In this document: positions 6,961 through 13,688 of the stretch, one piece after another
How the letters are laid out: each line of letters starts with the position of its first letter
Numbering within the stretch: position 1 is the stretch's first letter
Source of the DNA: Alphaproteobacteria bacterium
Lineage (GTDB): Bacteria > Pseudomonadota > Alphaproteobacteria > Micropepsales > Micropepsaceae
Assembly (NCBI GenBank): GCA_947373775.1
Contig: CANBZE010000021.1
Span: 1 to 14,205, forward strand
DNA: 14,205 nucleotides
Direction: 5' to 3'
Translations under genes and position numbers: made by a program
Notes under the pieces: model-generated
The model's input: only the letters and a program-made list of their open reading frames with translations
The model's database searches: none
What the model was told of the DNA's origin: nothing

Positions 6961-6990
6961 GCTGCGCTGCACTATTTGAGAGCTGCGCTG
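6961..6990. repeat. Short direct repeat upstream of the operon promoter
   Basis: GCTGCGCTG occurs at 6961-6969 and again at 6982-6990. The copies are 21 bases apart, two turns of the helix, and begin 28 bases upstream of the candidate -35 box. The arrangement suits a tandem activator site, but a 9-base repeat in GC-rich DNA can arise by chance. Confidence 0.3.
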
Positions 6991-7020
6991 GGCTGACGGC
7001 TTGTCGCCGGTCGGTCCGCG

Positions 7021-7470
7021 CTACTTTTTCAGCATCGGCTTGCCTTCATGTGCGACCAACAGGTCATGCATGTCGTCGGCATGTTCTTCTTCCACCACCA
7101 GGATGCCCTCGATCATGGTGCGGGTGCCCGGATCGTCATTGCCGAAATAGCGGATCAGTTCACGGTAATGATCCACCGCGATGCGTTCGGCCACCTGTTC
7201 GACATGGGCCCATTCGTCCTTGGCGTGTTCGGCGAACTCCGCCCTGACGCCTTCGCTGGAAATGCCATGCGCGGCGATGGCGTGCTGGGTATAACGCAGC
7301 GAACAGACGATCTCCGTGGCCAGCACCGACTGCAGGATCTCGATGGTCTTCTTCACATCGCCGACATAGTTGCTGCCGAGGGCGCCGTCATCGAGATTCT
7401 TGCGCGCGCGTTCGCGCAGATTCTTCACATCGGTGAGAAACGGCTTCTGGATATCGGCTGCCTGACCCAT
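7021..7470 (-). CDS. Bacterioferritin-related ferritin-like protein with shortened B-C region
   Basis: 149 residues from ATG 7470; GAGG seven bases upstream and an EcfG-type promoter just before it fix this start. No signal peptide, so cytoplasmic. Helix motifs are VLATEIVCSLRYTQHA (Glu53), HAKDEWAHVEQVAERI (Glu86, His89, Glu95) and MIEGILVVEEEHADDM (Glu127, His130), the six di-iron ligands expected of a bacterioferritin-type centre. The Glu53-Glu86 spacing is 33, as in E. coli Bfr (18 to 51). Glu86 to Glu95 is only 9, where Bfr has 43 (51 to 94), so about 34 residues (end of helix B, crossover loop, start of helix C) are missing, apparently in frame. It may store or detoxify iron in a rearranged bundle, or be an impaired variant. 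No haem-ligand methionine could be assigned with confidence. Confidence 0.8.
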   Translation of the reverse strand: MGQAADIQKPFLTDVKNLRERARKNLDDGALGSNYVGDVKKTIEILQSVLATEIVCSLRYTQHAIAAHGISSEGVRAEFAEHAKDEWAHVEQVAERIAVDHYRELIRYFGNDDPGTRTMIEGILVVEEEHADDMHDLLVAHEGKPMLKK

Positions 7471-7500
7471 GGGAATACCTCGTCCTGCTTCAACCGCGAT

Positions 7501-7525
7501 AACGGCTGCGCAAGACGAAAGTTCC
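7501..7525 (-). promoter_or_regulatory. EcfG-type general stress promoter of the ferritin-like gene
   Basis: The minus strand reads GGAAC (7521-7525), 16 bases, then CGTT (7501-7504). This is the consensus recognised by the alphaproteobacterial general stress sigma factor EcfG/SigT under PhyR-NepR control. It ends 30 bases before the ATG at 7470, with the ribosome site in between, and lies after the stop codon (7538) of the small secreted protein. The ferritin-like gene therefore has its own stress-inducible promoter. Confidence 0.75.
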
Positions 7526-7537
7526 TCGGGCGAAACC

Positions 7538-7789
7538 TCAGGTGGCGATGGTGCCTTCGGACACCGAGCAGCCGCCATCCACCGAAATGAGTGTCGGCTC
7601 CAGATCGTCCGAGAACGGCACGGTCTCCATGCTGTCCAGACAGAAGGAGCCGCTGTCGCCGGACGACTGGTCCAGCACCGGCAGCAACTGCGTGTCAGGC
7701 TTATAAGTATCGGCCATGGCGGCGTTCGATCCAGCGATCACAAAGATCGCGGCACAACAACTCACCAACCGGCGTGATATCCGTTTCAT
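7538..7789 (-). CDS. Small secreted acidic protein, family not recognised
   Basis: 83 residues from ATG 7789. The first 26 form a convincing signal peptide: a KRISRR basic start, the core LVSCCAAIFVIAGSNAA, and cleavage likely after AMA. The mature part is about 57 residues, acidic, with two cysteines (50 and 74) that could form a disulfide, and contains ETVPFSDDLEPTLISVDGG. Codons of the mature region end mostly in G or C like the neighbouring genes, which supports real coding. The reading frame stays open far upstream to 9034, but that extension is antisense to the large fusion gene and I do not accept it. The ribosome site is weak. It lies divergent from the beta-helix fusion and 67 bases before the ferritin-like gene. 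I recognise no family and assign no function. Confidence 0.6.
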   Translation of the reverse strand: MKRISRRLVSCCAAIFVIAGSNAAMADTYKPDTQLLPVLDQSSGDSGSFCLDSMETVPFSDDLEPTLISVDGGCSVSEGTIAT

Positions 7790-7818
7790 CGCGGCAGCCC
7801 ATGTTTGCAGGCCTTGCG

Positions 7819-7834
7819 CGTCCGCCCCCGGACG
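7819..7834. repeat. Inverted repeat in the divergent intergenic region
   Basis: CGTCCG-CCCC-CGGACG is a perfect 6-bp-arm palindrome between the small secreted gene and the beta-helix fusion gene. It lies just downstream of the candidate minus-strand -10 box. It could be an operator or a leader hairpin; which one cannot be told from sequence. Confidence 0.35.
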
Positions 7835-7858
7835 TATCCGCAAGACTCTGCATGCCAA

Positions 7859-7886
7859 ATAGTATGACAGATTTTTTGCGGCGCAA
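7859..7886 (-). promoter_or_regulatory. Candidate promoter of the small secreted protein gene
   Basis: On the minus strand TTGCGC (7881-7886), 16 bases and TACTAT (7859-7864) resemble a weak sigma-70 promoter; the -35 box overlaps a small palindrome (TTGCG-G-CGCAA). The leader would be about 60 bases. In the same 207-bp gap I could not find a convincing plus-strand promoter for the gene at 7997. Confidence 0.3.
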
Positions 7887-7996
7887 CATAAGTTTCGTGG
7901 GTTCCGGGCCGCGGCAAAACTGCGCGCCGGAACCGGACGGCAAGTTCCCGATCTGCTAGGAAACCCCCAACAACATGTTTCCCGGGGACGACCGCC

Positions 7997-10900
7997 ATGA
8001 AGATCCTGCTGCTTTCCGCCGCCCTGCTGCTGGCCGCTGTGACATCCGGTGCGGCTCAGCCCGGAAGTTCCGTCTTTACGACCAAGCTGGACGATCCGCG
8101 CGCGGTGCAGCTGAGCGGCGCGGTGGGCGACGGCAAGGCGGACGACAGCGCCGCGATCCAGTCCGCCATCGACAAGGCGGGGTCCGACCGCGAGGAAGGC
8201 ATCGTCTTTATCCCGCAGGGCCGCTACCGCATCACGCGCACGATTTATGTGTGGCCGGCGGTGCGGGTGATCGGCTGGGGCGCAAAGCGTCCTGTGTTCG
8301 TGCTGGGCGACAACACCCCGGGCTATTCCAAAGGCATCGCCGCGATGGTGATCTTCGCCGGCTTCCGGGTGGGCGCAAGCGACAGTTCGCGGCCCGAGCG
8401 GCCCGGTTTCCGCGTGCCATTCCCGCCGCCGGACAGCGTGCCGGCCAATCCGAAAATCGCCGACGCCAATCCCGGCACCTTCTATTCGGCGATGAGCAAC
8501 ATCGATTTCGAGATCGGCAACGGCAATGAAGGCGCGGTGGGCATCCGCTTCCATGGCGCGCAGCATGACTATCTCAGCCACATCGACTTTCATATCGGTT
8601 CGGGCCTGGCGGGCATCCACCAGGTCGCCAACGAAGCCGAGGACCTGCGCTTCTTCGGCGGCCGCTATGGCATCCTGGCGGAGAAACCCTCGCCGGCCTG
8701 GCAGTTCACCCTGATCGACAGCCAGTTCGAAGGCCAGCGCGAGGCCGCGATCCGCGAGCATGAAGTGTCGCTCACCCTGGTGAATGTCGCGTTCCGCAAT
8801 GTGCCGGTCGGCATCGACATCGATCCGGATTATTCCGACTGGCTGTGGGCCAAGGATGCGCGCTTCGAGAATGTTTCCAAGGCCGCCGTCATCGTCAGCA
8901 ATGAAAAGAGTGTCTACACCCAGATCGGCTTCGAGGATGCGGTGGCGGCCAACACGCCGGTGTTCGCCCGTTTCCGCGACAGCGGCAAGACTTTGGGCTC
9001 GGCCGGAACATACAAGGTCAAGACCTTCAACCACGGCCTGATCCTGAAAGCCCCCGGGACCTTGGGCGAGACCGGCACGCGCTGGGATGCGGCGCCGCTG
9101 TCCTCGATGCCCCGCGCCTTGCCACCGGCGATCCGCGCTTTGCCGCCGACGTCGCTATGGGTCAACATCCGCTCGCTGGGCGTGAAGGGCGATGGCAAGA
9201 CCGACGACACCGCCGCCATCCAGCATGCCATAGACACCACAAAGGTGATCTATGTCCCGAGCGGCCGCTACATCGTGCATGACACCATCCGGCTGAAGCC
9301 GAACACGGTGCTGATCGGCCTGCATCCTTCCATCACCCAATTCGATCTGCCCGACAACACGCCCGGTTTTGCCGGCGTCGGCGCGCCCAAGGCTCTGCTG
9401 GAAACCCCGCGCGGCGGTGACAATATCGTGTCGGGCATCGGGCTGTTCACCGGCGGCATCAATCCGCGTGCCGTGGAAGCCCTGTGGCAATCGGGCGAAC
9501 AATCGCTAATGAGCGATGTGCGCTTCCTGGGCGGGCACGGCACCAACAATCCTGATGGTTCGCGCTGGGATCCCTACAACGCGACGCACAGCGCCGATCC
9601 GGACATGAAGAAGCGCTGGGACGGGCAATATCCGTCGCTATGGGTGACCAATGGCGGTGGCGGCACTTTCTCCAACCTGTGGTCGGTCGATACTTATGCC
9701 CAGTCGGGCATGCTGGTGTCGGACACCAAAACGCCGGGCAAGGTCTATGAGATGTCCATCGAACATCATGTGCGGGCCGAGTTCGCGCTGAACCGGGTGG
9801 AGAACTGGGCCTTCTATGCGCCCCAGACCGAGGAAGAAGCCGGCGAAAGTCAGGAAGCGGTGTCGTTCGAGATTTCCAATTCCAAGAACATCACTTTGGC
9901 CAACTGGCACGCCTATCGCGTGACCCGCAATCCACGCCCCATCGATACAGCGCTGCGGCTGTACAACTCCTCGGACATTCATTTGCGCAATGTGCATGTA
10001 AATGCCGAAAGCGGGCTGGGCACCTGTGATGCCAATGGCTGCGGCACCTATCTGCGCGCCAGCAAGTTCCCGATGGAAAATTCCATCCGCGACATCACCC
10101 ACAAGATCGACACCCGCGAGCGGGAGTTCGCGGTGCTGGATTATCCTGCGTCGCCCGCCAAACCCGCGGTGCGCGACATGGGTGGAAAGATCGAAAAGCT
10201 GGAAGACGGCTTCTTTTCCATCTCCGGCGCCGCGGTGGATGCGCACGGCAAGCTCTACTTTGTCGACAAGCACCAGCAGCGCATCTATGGCTGGTCGCGC
10301 GATGAAGGCCTTTCGGTGGAACGCGACAATCCCACCGACCCGGTGAACCTGGCTTTCGACAAGTCGGGCAACCTGTTGGTGCTATCGTCGCTGGGCACGG
10401 AAGGCACACTCTATACCTTCAAGCCCGGCTCACCGGCGACGGAGCTGACGGTGATTCCCGCCACGCCCGCCACAACGCATCCGGGCGCCACCGCCCTGCT
10501 GCCGGTCAATTACTGGAACAATGGCGAGTTCAAGGACCAGCTTGATCCCGACACCTATCGCTACATCACGCTAAGCGAGATGTTCGCCCGTGACATGGCG
10601 GCGCCCAAGGTCAAGGAATATGTCTCGCCCGACGGCAGCCTGTTCCTGCCCGCGGCGCGCACCTTCAATCAGGGCCCACCCGACGGCACCGGCTGGCGCT
10701 TTTCCGACAATCTGGACACTTATGGATTCACGATGGCCAAGCCGAGCAGCCGCGTCTTTGTCAGCAACGAATCCGAAGGCCGCACCTATAGCGGCCTGGT
10801 CGGCGCGAACGGCAGCGTCACCGACCTGAAGCTGTTCGCGGACCGGGGCGGCGAAAGCGTTGCGGTGGCCGCCAATGGCAATGTCTATCTCGCCAACGGC

Positions 10901-11044
10901 CAGGTGCTGGTCTATGCGCCGGACGGCAAGGAGATCGGCCGCATCGATGTGCCGGAACGGCCACTGCAAATCCTGTTCGGCGGCGCGGATGGGCGGACTC
11001 TGTTCATCCTGACCCACCACGCGCTGTTCGCCGTCCGCACATAA
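7997..11044 (+). CDS. Exported fusion: two GH55/pectate-lyase-3 beta-helix domains plus C-terminal propeller
   Basis: 1015 residues with a Sec signal (MKILLLSAALLLAAVTSGAAQ) and GGGGA eight bases before the ATG. Two tandem right-handed beta-helix domains of the Pectate_lyase_3/GH55 type each open with the family's signature: GAVGDGKADDSAAIQSAI (41-58) with FIPQGRYRI, and GVKGDGKTDDTAAIQHAI (395-412) with YVPSGRYIV. The second helix runs to about 700 and holds a possible disulfide (CDANGC, 677-682). After a linker, residues 735-1015 look like an SMP-30/gluconolactonase propeller: AAVDAHGKLYFVDK, LAFDKSGNLLVL, YVSPDGSLFLPA and VAVAANGNVYLANGQVLVY. The twin beta-helix layout is that of exo-1,3-glucanases and related polysaccharide enzymes; I could not assign catalytic residues. 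The fused propeller may process or bind the released product. It ends at a strong terminator facing the convergent isomerase gene. Confidence 0.85.
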   Translation: MKILLLSAALLLAAVTSGAAQPGSSVFTTKLDDPRAVQLSGAVGDGKADDSAAIQSAIDKAGSDREEGIVFIPQGRYRITRTIYVWPAVRVIGWGAKRPVFVLGDNTPGYSKGIAAMVIFAGFRVGASDSSRPERPGFRVPFPPPDSVPANPKIADANPGTFYSAMSNIDFEIGNGNEGAVGIRFHGAQHDYLSHIDFHIGSGLAGIHQVANEAEDLRFFGGRYGILAEKPSPAWQFTLIDSQFEGQREAAIREHEVSLTLVNVAFRNVPVGIDIDPDYSDWLWAKDARFENVSKAAVIVSNEKSVYTQIGFEDAVAANTPVFARFRDSGKTLGSAGTYKVKTFNHGLILKAPGTLGETGTRWDAAPLSSMPRALPPAIRALPPTSLWVNIRSLGVKGDGKTDDTAAIQHAIDTTKVIYVPSGRYIVHDTIRLKPNTVLIGLHPSITQFDLPDNTPGFAGVGAPKALLETPRGGDNIVSGIGLFTGGINPRAVEALWQSGEQSLMSDVRFLGGHGTNNPDGSRWDPYNATHSADPDMKKRWDGQYPSLWVTNGGGGTFSNLWSVDTYAQSGMLVSDTKTPGKVYEMSIEHHVRAEFALNRVENWAFYAPQTEEEAGESQEAVSFEISNSKNITLANWHAYRVTRNPRPIDTALRLYNSSDIHLRNVHVNAESGLGTCDANGCGTYLRASKFPMENSIRDITHKIDTREREFAVLDYPASPAKPAVRDMGGKIEKLEDGFFSISGAAVDAHGKLYFVDKHQQRIYGWSRDEGLSVERDNPTDPVNLAFDKSGNLLVLSSLGTEGTLYTFKPGSPATELTVIPATPATTHPGATALLPVNYWNNGEFKDQLDPDTYRYITLSEMFARDMAAPKVKEYVSPDGSLFLPAARTFNQGPPDGTGWRFSDNLDTYGFTMAKPSSRVFVSNESEGRTYSGLVGANGSVTDLKLFADRGGESVAVAANGNVYLANGQVLVYAPDGKEIGRIDVPERPLQILFGGADGRTLFILTHHALFAVRT

Positions 11045-11047
11045 AAA

Positions 11048-11075
11048 AACAGCCCGCCATGTCTGGCGGGCTGTT
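11048..11075. terminator. Bidirectional intrinsic terminator
   Basis: AACAGCCCGCC (11048-11058) and GGCGGGCTGTT (11065-11075) form a perfect 11-bp stem with a 6-base loop. TTCGTTT follows on the plus strand and a run of A's precedes it, which reads as U's on the minus transcript. It sits 3 bases past the stop of the fusion gene and 15 before the stop of the convergent isomerase gene, so it serves both. Confidence 0.92.
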
Positions 11076-11090
11076 CGTTTACAACGGAAC

Positions 11091-11957
11091 CTAAAGCTTG
11101 CCCTTCAGGTAAGCGGCGCTGGCCTGCACCATGCCGATGGGCGAGGGATCGTAAGGCTCCTCGATCTCCAGGAAGGCGGTCTTGACCGCGGCCTTCTTCA
11201 CCGCCGGCAGAATCTTGGAATAGTCGGCTATGCCCTGGCCGATGATGGCGCTGACCATTTTGCCATTGGTGTTGGGGATGCCGTCGGCTTTCAGGTCCTT
11301 GATATGGATCGAGGCGAAGCGCGACGGATACTTCTTCAAATAGGCGACCGGATCGGCGCCACCGGCGATCACCCAGCCGATATCCATCTCAAAGCCCACC
11401 AGCGCCGGATCGGTTTCCTTGATCAGGAAGTCCAAAGGCACCACATCGCCCACCTTGCGGAGTTCCAGATTGTGGTTGTGGTGATTGAAGGTCATTCCCG
11501 CCGCCTTGCAGAGGGCGCCGATCTTGTTATAGGCGTCGGCATTCTGCTTCCACCCATCCAGGCCGGGACCGGACATGATAGCGGCGCGGTCCGTGGGATA
11601 GAGCGGGAAGGAACAGGTGATGTTCTTGATCCCCACGCTCTTGGCTTCGGCGATGGTCGCCTCGGGCGTATTTCGCAGGGCGTCGCCGCCGGCATGGATG
11701 CTTTCCCAGGTCAGGCCGAGGCTGTCATACAGCTTGCGCTGATCGGCGGAGTTCTTGCCCGACTGTGTGAGATTGGCCTGCACCTGGCGGACGCCGGCGG
11801 CCTTCACCAGCTTGATGGTGCCTTCGTAATCCTTGGCGAGGTCGGCGCGCACCGTATAGAGCTGCAGGCCCAAGGGCAGATGGCGCTGCGCGAAAGCGTG
11901 GCCACCGGTGGCGGCGAGTGCGGCGGCACCCATCAGGAAATTGCGGCGGGTCGTCAT
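11091..11957 (-). CDS. Tat-exported sugar isomerase/epimerase-like TIM barrel
   Basis: 288 residues; AGGAG six bases before ATG 11957. The N-terminus (TTRRNFLMGAAALAATGGHAFA) is a textbook Tat signal, so the protein is exported folded, probably with its metal. The mature part follows the AP-endonuclease-2/xylose-isomerase-like pattern: LGLQLYTVR (29-37), FNHHNHNLEL (157-166), VGFEMDIGW (187-195), ASIHIKDLK (215-223) and FLEIEEP (262-268). Likely metal ligands are among His159-161, Asp192, His218 and Glu264/Glu266. Homologues are usually annotated sugar phosphate isomerase/epimerase, but a periplasmic enzyme would not normally meet phosphosugars, so an unphosphorylated sugar, keto-sugar or lactone product is more likely. 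It lies 15 bases after the esterase stop codon and is probably cotranscribed with it, ending at the terminator before 11091. Confidence 0.85.
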   Translation of the reverse strand: MTTRRNFLMGAAALAATGGHAFAQRHLPLGLQLYTVRADLAKDYEGTIKLVKAAGVRQVQANLTQSGKNSADQRKLYDSLGLTWESIHAGGDALRNTPEATIAEAKSVGIKNITCSFPLYPTDRAAIMSGPGLDGWKQNADAYNKIGALCKAAGMTFNHHNHNLELRKVGDVVPLDFLIKETDPALVGFEMDIGWVIAGGADPVAYLKKYPSRFASIHIKDLKADGIPNTNGKMVSAIIGQGIADYSKILPAVKKAAVKTAFLEIEEPYDPSPIGMVQASAAYLKGKL

Positions 11958-11972
11958 GTCAGGCTCCTGTTG

Positions 11973-13586
11973 TTAATATTTGTACGGATGGCGTTCGACA
12001 AAATCGATCTGCTTGGGGTTCAGCGTTTCGACCGCAAGACCGTCATCGCCAAAGATCAGGCGCTGTTCGCGCTTTGAATCATAGCGCGGAATCTTCGCCT
12101 CCGCCGTCACCGGATTGCCGGTCCTGGCAAAGGCCACGATCACATCCTGCATCTGGTTGGACAGCTTGTAGTCATACGGCGTCCAGTCGCGGGCATGGCG
12201 GAACAGGTTCAGCGAATCCAGGGTGCCGTACCAGAAGGGCAAATCGGAATTGTGATAGGCGCCGGCCTTGGTCACATCCATGTCGGTGATCACCACACCC
12301 GGCGGATAGGGATGGGCATGATTGTACTGGGTCAGCCAGACCGGCGATTTACCGGTGGCGCTTTGCGCCTTGGCCCAGCTGCGGCCCATGATGCCAAAGC
12401 CCATGATGCGCGCTACGAACTTGGCCTGTTTCGTCGCTTCGGCGTCATTCTTGGCCGGAAACAGCTTGAGGAACTGCGGGGCGTCAGCGCCGTACAAGGT
12501 CGCCGCCGCGCTCTGGTAATCGGCCAAAGTACGCGCTTCGGTCACGACATTCTTGCTGCCGATGTCGTTGCCCACCGATGACAGCAGCATTGGCACATCG
12601 ATCTGTTTGCCCGCGGCATAGGTCTGGTCCGGCGTGAACGGCACGACATAACCGTCCACATTGGGGCCGCTGAACACGATCTTGCTGGCCGCCGCGATGG
12701 CTGTGATCTGGTCGGCGGGAATGGTGCGCATCTGGGCGATGTCTTTGGCCTTCATCGCCTGCTGCAGCTTCACACCCAGCGCTTCGGTTTGCGCCAAGGT
12801 ATCCAGGTGCGGGCTGGTGGCGCCGTGATAGCCGCCCGACAGCCCGACCAGATGGGCGTAAAGCCCATGCGCCATGGGTGAGGATTCCAACAGGTCCACC
12901 GCCATGGCGCCGGCCGACTGGCCCACCACCGTGACATTGGCGGGATCGCCGCCGAACGCCGCAATGTTCCGCTGCAGCCATTTGAGGCCGTACATCTGGT
13001 CCATCAACCCGTAATTGCCCGATGCATTGTGGCCGGACGCCGCCGTCAGTTCGGGATGCGCCACGTTGCCGAAGATGTTCACGCGATAGGAAATGCCGAC
13101 AAAGATCACGCCCTTCTTGGCCAACGGTTCACCGCTATAGACGTCGAAGTTGATCGAGCCTTCCTGGAAACCGCCGCCGTGAATCCACACCACCACCGGA
13201 AGGTGATCGCTGGCCTTCGCGCCCGGCGGCACCCAGATGTTCATGTACAGGCAGTCTTCGCTGGATTTGATCTCGCCGAAATAGTGATTGAGGGTGGTGG
13301 CGCGCAGCGGGATGTAGCAGTGGGTGATCTTGCTGTCGGCGTTATAGATGCCCTTCCACGGCTTGGCCGGCATCGGCTCGTGCCAGCGCAGCTCGCGCAC
13401 CGGCGGCGCGGCGAAGGGTACGCCCAGGTAAGCCTTGACGCCGGAGTCCAGCAGCGTGCCTGACAGCTTGCCGGTTTCGATGGTGATGGGATCTCCGGGG
13501 ATCGGGTTCATCACGCCGGCGCGCGCGCCGGTCATCGCCAGCAGCGCCATTGCAGTGCAGCAAACCAGAGCCTTGAAGCGTCCCAT
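11973..13586 (-). CDS. Exported type B carboxylesterase
   Basis: 537 residues with a signal peptide (MGRFKALVCC then TAMALLAMTGARA). Adjacent ATGs at 13589 and 13586 are possible starts; GGAGG is two bases from the first and five from the second, so I prefer 13586. Family landmarks: GVPFAAPPVRELRW (55-68), SSEDCLYMNIWVPP (108-121), WIHGGGF oxyanion region (134-140), FGGDPANVTVVGQSAGAMAV with nucleophile Ser224 (211-230) and AGAYHNSDLPFWYG with His445 (441-454). The catalytic acid normally sits in a DEG motif; here the stretch reads VGNDIGS, so Asp341 is the best candidate and the usual Glu is Ile342. Expected to hydrolyse carboxylic esters in the periplasm, such as aromatic or acetylated sugar esters. 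First gene of a pair with the Tat-exported isomerase and divergent from the PQQ alcohol dehydrogenase. I saw no convincing promoter for it in the 99-bp gap. Confidence 0.88.
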   Translation of the reverse strand: MGRFKALVCCTAMALLAMTGARAGVMNPIPGDPITIETGKLSGTLLDSGVKAYLGVPFAAPPVRELRWHEPMPAKPWKGIYNADSKITHCYIPLRATTLNHYFGEIKSSEDCLYMNIWVPPGAKASDHLPVVVWIHGGGFQEGSINFDVYSGEPLAKKGVIFVGISYRVNIFGNVAHPELTAASGHNASGNYGLMDQMYGLKWLQRNIAAFGGDPANVTVVGQSAGAMAVDLLESSPMAHGLYAHLVGLSGGYHGATSPHLDTLAQTEALGVKLQQAMKAKDIAQMRTIPADQITAIAAASKIVFSGPNVDGYVVPFTPDQTYAAGKQIDVPMLLSSVGNDIGSKNVVTEARTLADYQSAAATLYGADAPQFLKLFPAKNDAEATKQAKFVARIMGFGIMGRSWAKAQSATGKSPVWLTQYNHAHPYPPGVVITDMDVTKAGAYHNSDLPFWYGTLDSLNLFRHARDWTPYDYKLSNQMQDVIVAFARTGNPVTAEAKIPRYDSKREQRLIFGDDGLAVETLNPKQIDFVERHPYKY

Positions 13587-13632
13587 CATTTCCTCCGCAT
13601 TTTGGCAATCTTGTAGGACAATTTGCGCGTCC

Positions 13633-13661
13633 TTGCACGGCCCATGAGCCCGCCCTAGGCT
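13633..13661 (+). promoter_or_regulatory. Possible promoter of the PQQ alcohol dehydrogenase
   Basis: TTGCAC (13633-13638), a 17-bp spacer and TAGGCT (13656-13661) give correct spacing but only 3/6 matches in each box. An A/T-rich patch (TTTCAAAAAATAAAG) follows, then the GGGGG ribosome site. The leader would be about 20 bases. Confidence 0.3.
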
Positions 13662-13688
13662 TTCAAAAAATAAAGCTCGGGGGCGAAG

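Noticed and set aside
6990..7020. Possible terminator after the ferritin-like gene
   Set aside because: The GACGGC/GCCGGTC pairing needs a bulge and has no U-tract.
7471..7578. Longer N-terminus of the ferritin-like protein
   Set aside because: It would translate through the EcfG promoter; the ribosome site points to ATG 7470.
7885..7905. Second EcfG-like site (GGAAC on the minus strand near 7898-7902)
   Set aside because: No CGTT at 16-17 bases; only a GTT at 13 bases.
7790..9034. Upstream extension of the small secreted protein frame
   Set aside because: It is antisense to the beta-helix fusion gene, and the signal peptide starting at 7789 marks the true N-terminus.
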